Shown here: one piece after another, positions 5,137-5,857 of the stretch
Layout of the letters: each line of letters opens with the position of its first letter
Position numbering within the stretch: the stretch's first letter is position 1
DNA from: Nocardioides sp.
GTDB taxonomy: Bacteria > Actinomycetota > Actinomycetes > Propionibacteriales > Nocardioidaceae
Reading direction: 5' to 3'
Assembly (NCBI GenBank): GCA_023252065.1
Contig: JAHEXO010000163.1
Span: 1 to 5,857, forward strand
DNA: 5,857 nt
Program-made: the position numbers and the translations under genes
Notes under the pieces: generated by a model
What the model saw: the letters and a program-made list of their open reading frames with translations, nothing else
Databases searched by the model: none
What the model was told of the DNA's origin: nothing

Positions 5137-5577
5137 CTACGACTGAGGCTCGCCGTCCGCGGGGAAGAGCGTGCCCCCGATCTCCTTGCTACGGCCGACG
5201 AAGACGGCGACGACCACGTCGCCCACGGTGACCAGCACGTCGTACACCCCGTCGGGGCCCTCGCGGGTCAGCTCGGTGGCCGTGGCGACCAGCAGGTCGC
5301 CGAGCTGGGTGGGCCGCCGGAACCGGATCTCGGCCGAGGCCGCGACCGTCGCGCGGTTGTAGGAGTTGCACGCCACCGCGAAGGCGCTGTCGGCGAGGGT
5401 GAAGGTGATGCCACCGTGCCCGATCCCGTGCCCGTTGACCATGTCCTCCCCGAGGGTGAGCGACAGTGTGGCCGTGCCCGGTCCCACAGCGTCCACGGAC
5501 ATCCCGAGGGCGCGGCTGGCCCGGTCGTCGGCCCACATTGCTTCCGCGCTGCGGCGGGCGATCTCCTCGGGCGTCAC
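5137..5577 (-). CDS. paaI: PaaI-type hotdog-fold acyl-CoA thioesterase (hydroxyphenylacetyl-CoA thioesterase)
   Basis: A 146-residue hotdog-fold thioesterase of the PaaI subfamily, a cytosolic enzyme, tetrameric in known members, that hydrolyses hydroxyphenylacetyl-CoA and ring-modified CoA esters to free CoA when the phenylacetate pathway stalls. Seen: a short N-terminal helix (MTPEEIARRSAEAMWADD), then the diagnostic NGHGIGHGGITFTLADSAFA at 48-67 with the HGG loop (54-56) and catalytic Asp63. ACNSYN follows at 69-74, then IRFRRPTQLGD (84-94), GVYDVLVTV (110-118) and VAVFVGRSKEIGG (123-135). Each block aligns by memory with E. coli PaaI. The start is a GTG that places the helix as in homologues. 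It lies 9 nt after the CDF stop and upstream of paaK, so a CDF-paaI-paaK transcript is possible. The final residues are a short acidic tail. Confidence 0.92.
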   Translation of the reverse strand: MTPEEIARRSAEAMWADDRASRALGMSVDAVGPGTATLSLTLGEDMVNGHGIGHGGITFTLADSAFAVACNSYNRATVAASAEIRFRRPTQLGDLLVATATELTREGPDGVYDVLVTVGDVVVAVFVGRSKEIGGTLFPADGEPQS

Positions 5578-5583
5578 CCGTCC

Positions 5584-5589
5584 ACGCTA
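5584..5589 (-). promoter_or_regulatory. Weak candidate -10 element (TAGCGT) before paaI
   Basis: TAGCGT lies 6 nt before the GTG of paaI on the minus strand, which would put the transcript start on the G of GTG. Its TAG is also the stop codon of the CDF gene, so it may be coincidental and paaI may simply be read through from that gene. No Shine-Dalgarno at normal spacing is present. Confidence 0.25.
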
Positions 5590-5857
5590 GCGAGCAGGCT
5601 CCTCGGCCGTATCGGGCGTCGGGTCGAGGAACAGGTGTCGCACCTCGGGGAACTCGTGGCGCACCCGGCGCTCGATCTCGTCGGCGGCCAGCTCGATCTC
5701 CTCCGCGGACAGGTGGTCGGCGAGGTCGACCCGCGCAGCCACCAGCACCTCGTCGGGTGAGAACCGCATGGTCATCAGCTCGAGCACGGAGTCGACGCCC
5801 TCGGCGTCGCGGATGGCGTCGGCCACCGCCTCGCGGAGCTCGCGCGGGGCCGACTGA
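5587..5857 (-). CDS. Cation diffusion facilitator (CDF) family transporter, C-terminal cytosolic domain (5' part outside window)
   Basis: The frame is open through the right window edge and encodes the last 89 or so residues of a CDF metal transporter. What is visible is the cytosolic dimerisation domain, which has a ferredoxin-like fold and can bind metal: SAPRELREAVADAIRD, then VDSVLELMTMRFSPDEVLVA, ARVDLADHLSAEEIELAADE and IERRVRHEFPEVRHLFLDPT. The HLSAEEIE helix and the RHEFPEVRHLFLDP ending strand are characteristic. The membrane helices and HxxxD/DxxxD metal site that would tell zinc, iron or manganese apart lie outside the window. A GTG at 5826 lies in frame but is internal, since homology continues upstream of it. 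The stop is 9 nt before paaI, so co-transcription is possible although the functions seem unrelated. Confidence 0.85.
   Translation of the reverse strand, partial: QSAPRELREAVADAIRDAEGVDSVLELMTMRFSPDEVLVAARVDLADHLSAEEIELAADEIERRVRHEFPEVRHLFLDPTPDTAEEPAR

Noticed and set aside
4955..5146. Plus-strand 63-codon frame across the paaK start and the paaI-paaK spacer
   Set aside because: It shares codon boundaries with the minus-strand remnant frame, so its first codon positions rather than its third positions are the G/C-pure ones. That favours the minus strand as coding.

Overview
The window is GC-rich DNA with strongly G/C-biased third codon positions, typical of a high-GC actinomycete. Several family-level traits point toward Nocardioidaceae (Nocardioides or a relative), though this is inference. 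They are an LCP protein beginning MSDDWLYS with a downstream ETRVMPT motif, a second LCP protein of the four-helix actinobacterial type, and a dispersed-repeat-like element with the core GGTCGCC-CT-GGCGACC next to CGTCTCGAAACC.

Left part (1-2279, minus strand) is a cell-envelope block. Reading leftward it holds a four-TM LytR-CpsA-Psr (LCP) protein (810-2279), a small DUF1905 protein 10 nt behind it (512-799), a 168-nt spacer with a palindromic repeat, and the N-terminal part of a GT2 glycosyltransferase that resembles galactofuranosyltransferases (1-343, cut by the window edge). A 119-bp divergent promoter region (2280-2398) separates this block from a second LCP gene on the plus strand (2399-3649) that has a different architecture: a proline-rich cytosolic tail and one TM helix. 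LCP enzymes transfer undecaprenyl-linked glycopolymers to peptidoglycan. A galactan- or rhamnan-type GT2 beside two LCP genes suggests secondary wall polymer synthesis and attachment.

Right part (3679-5857, minus strand) is a metabolic block. Reading leftward it holds the C-terminal end of a cation diffusion facilitator (CDF) transporter, a PaaI-type hotdog thioesterase, a 155-nt spacer that looks like the remnant 3' end of a lost gene, and phenylacetate-CoA ligase PaaK. PaaK activates phenylacetate and PaaI hydrolyses stalled pathway thioesters. The ring epoxidase and ring-opening genes are not in the window. The paaK and plus-strand LCP genes converge with 29 nt between stops, where an inverted repeat could act as a shared terminator.

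The gene content is ordinary. The less explained signals are regulatory. Two copies of the perfect palindrome GGACATGTCC each sit on the translation start of one of the divergent LCP genes. Three genes have a TANNNT hexamer exactly 7 nt before the start codon, as expected for leaderless transcripts, and a fourth has one at 6 nt. The paaI-paaK spacer carries an open, third-position G/C-pure reading frame with no good start. I see no RNA gene, CRISPR array, insertion sequence or clear new multi-gene system.
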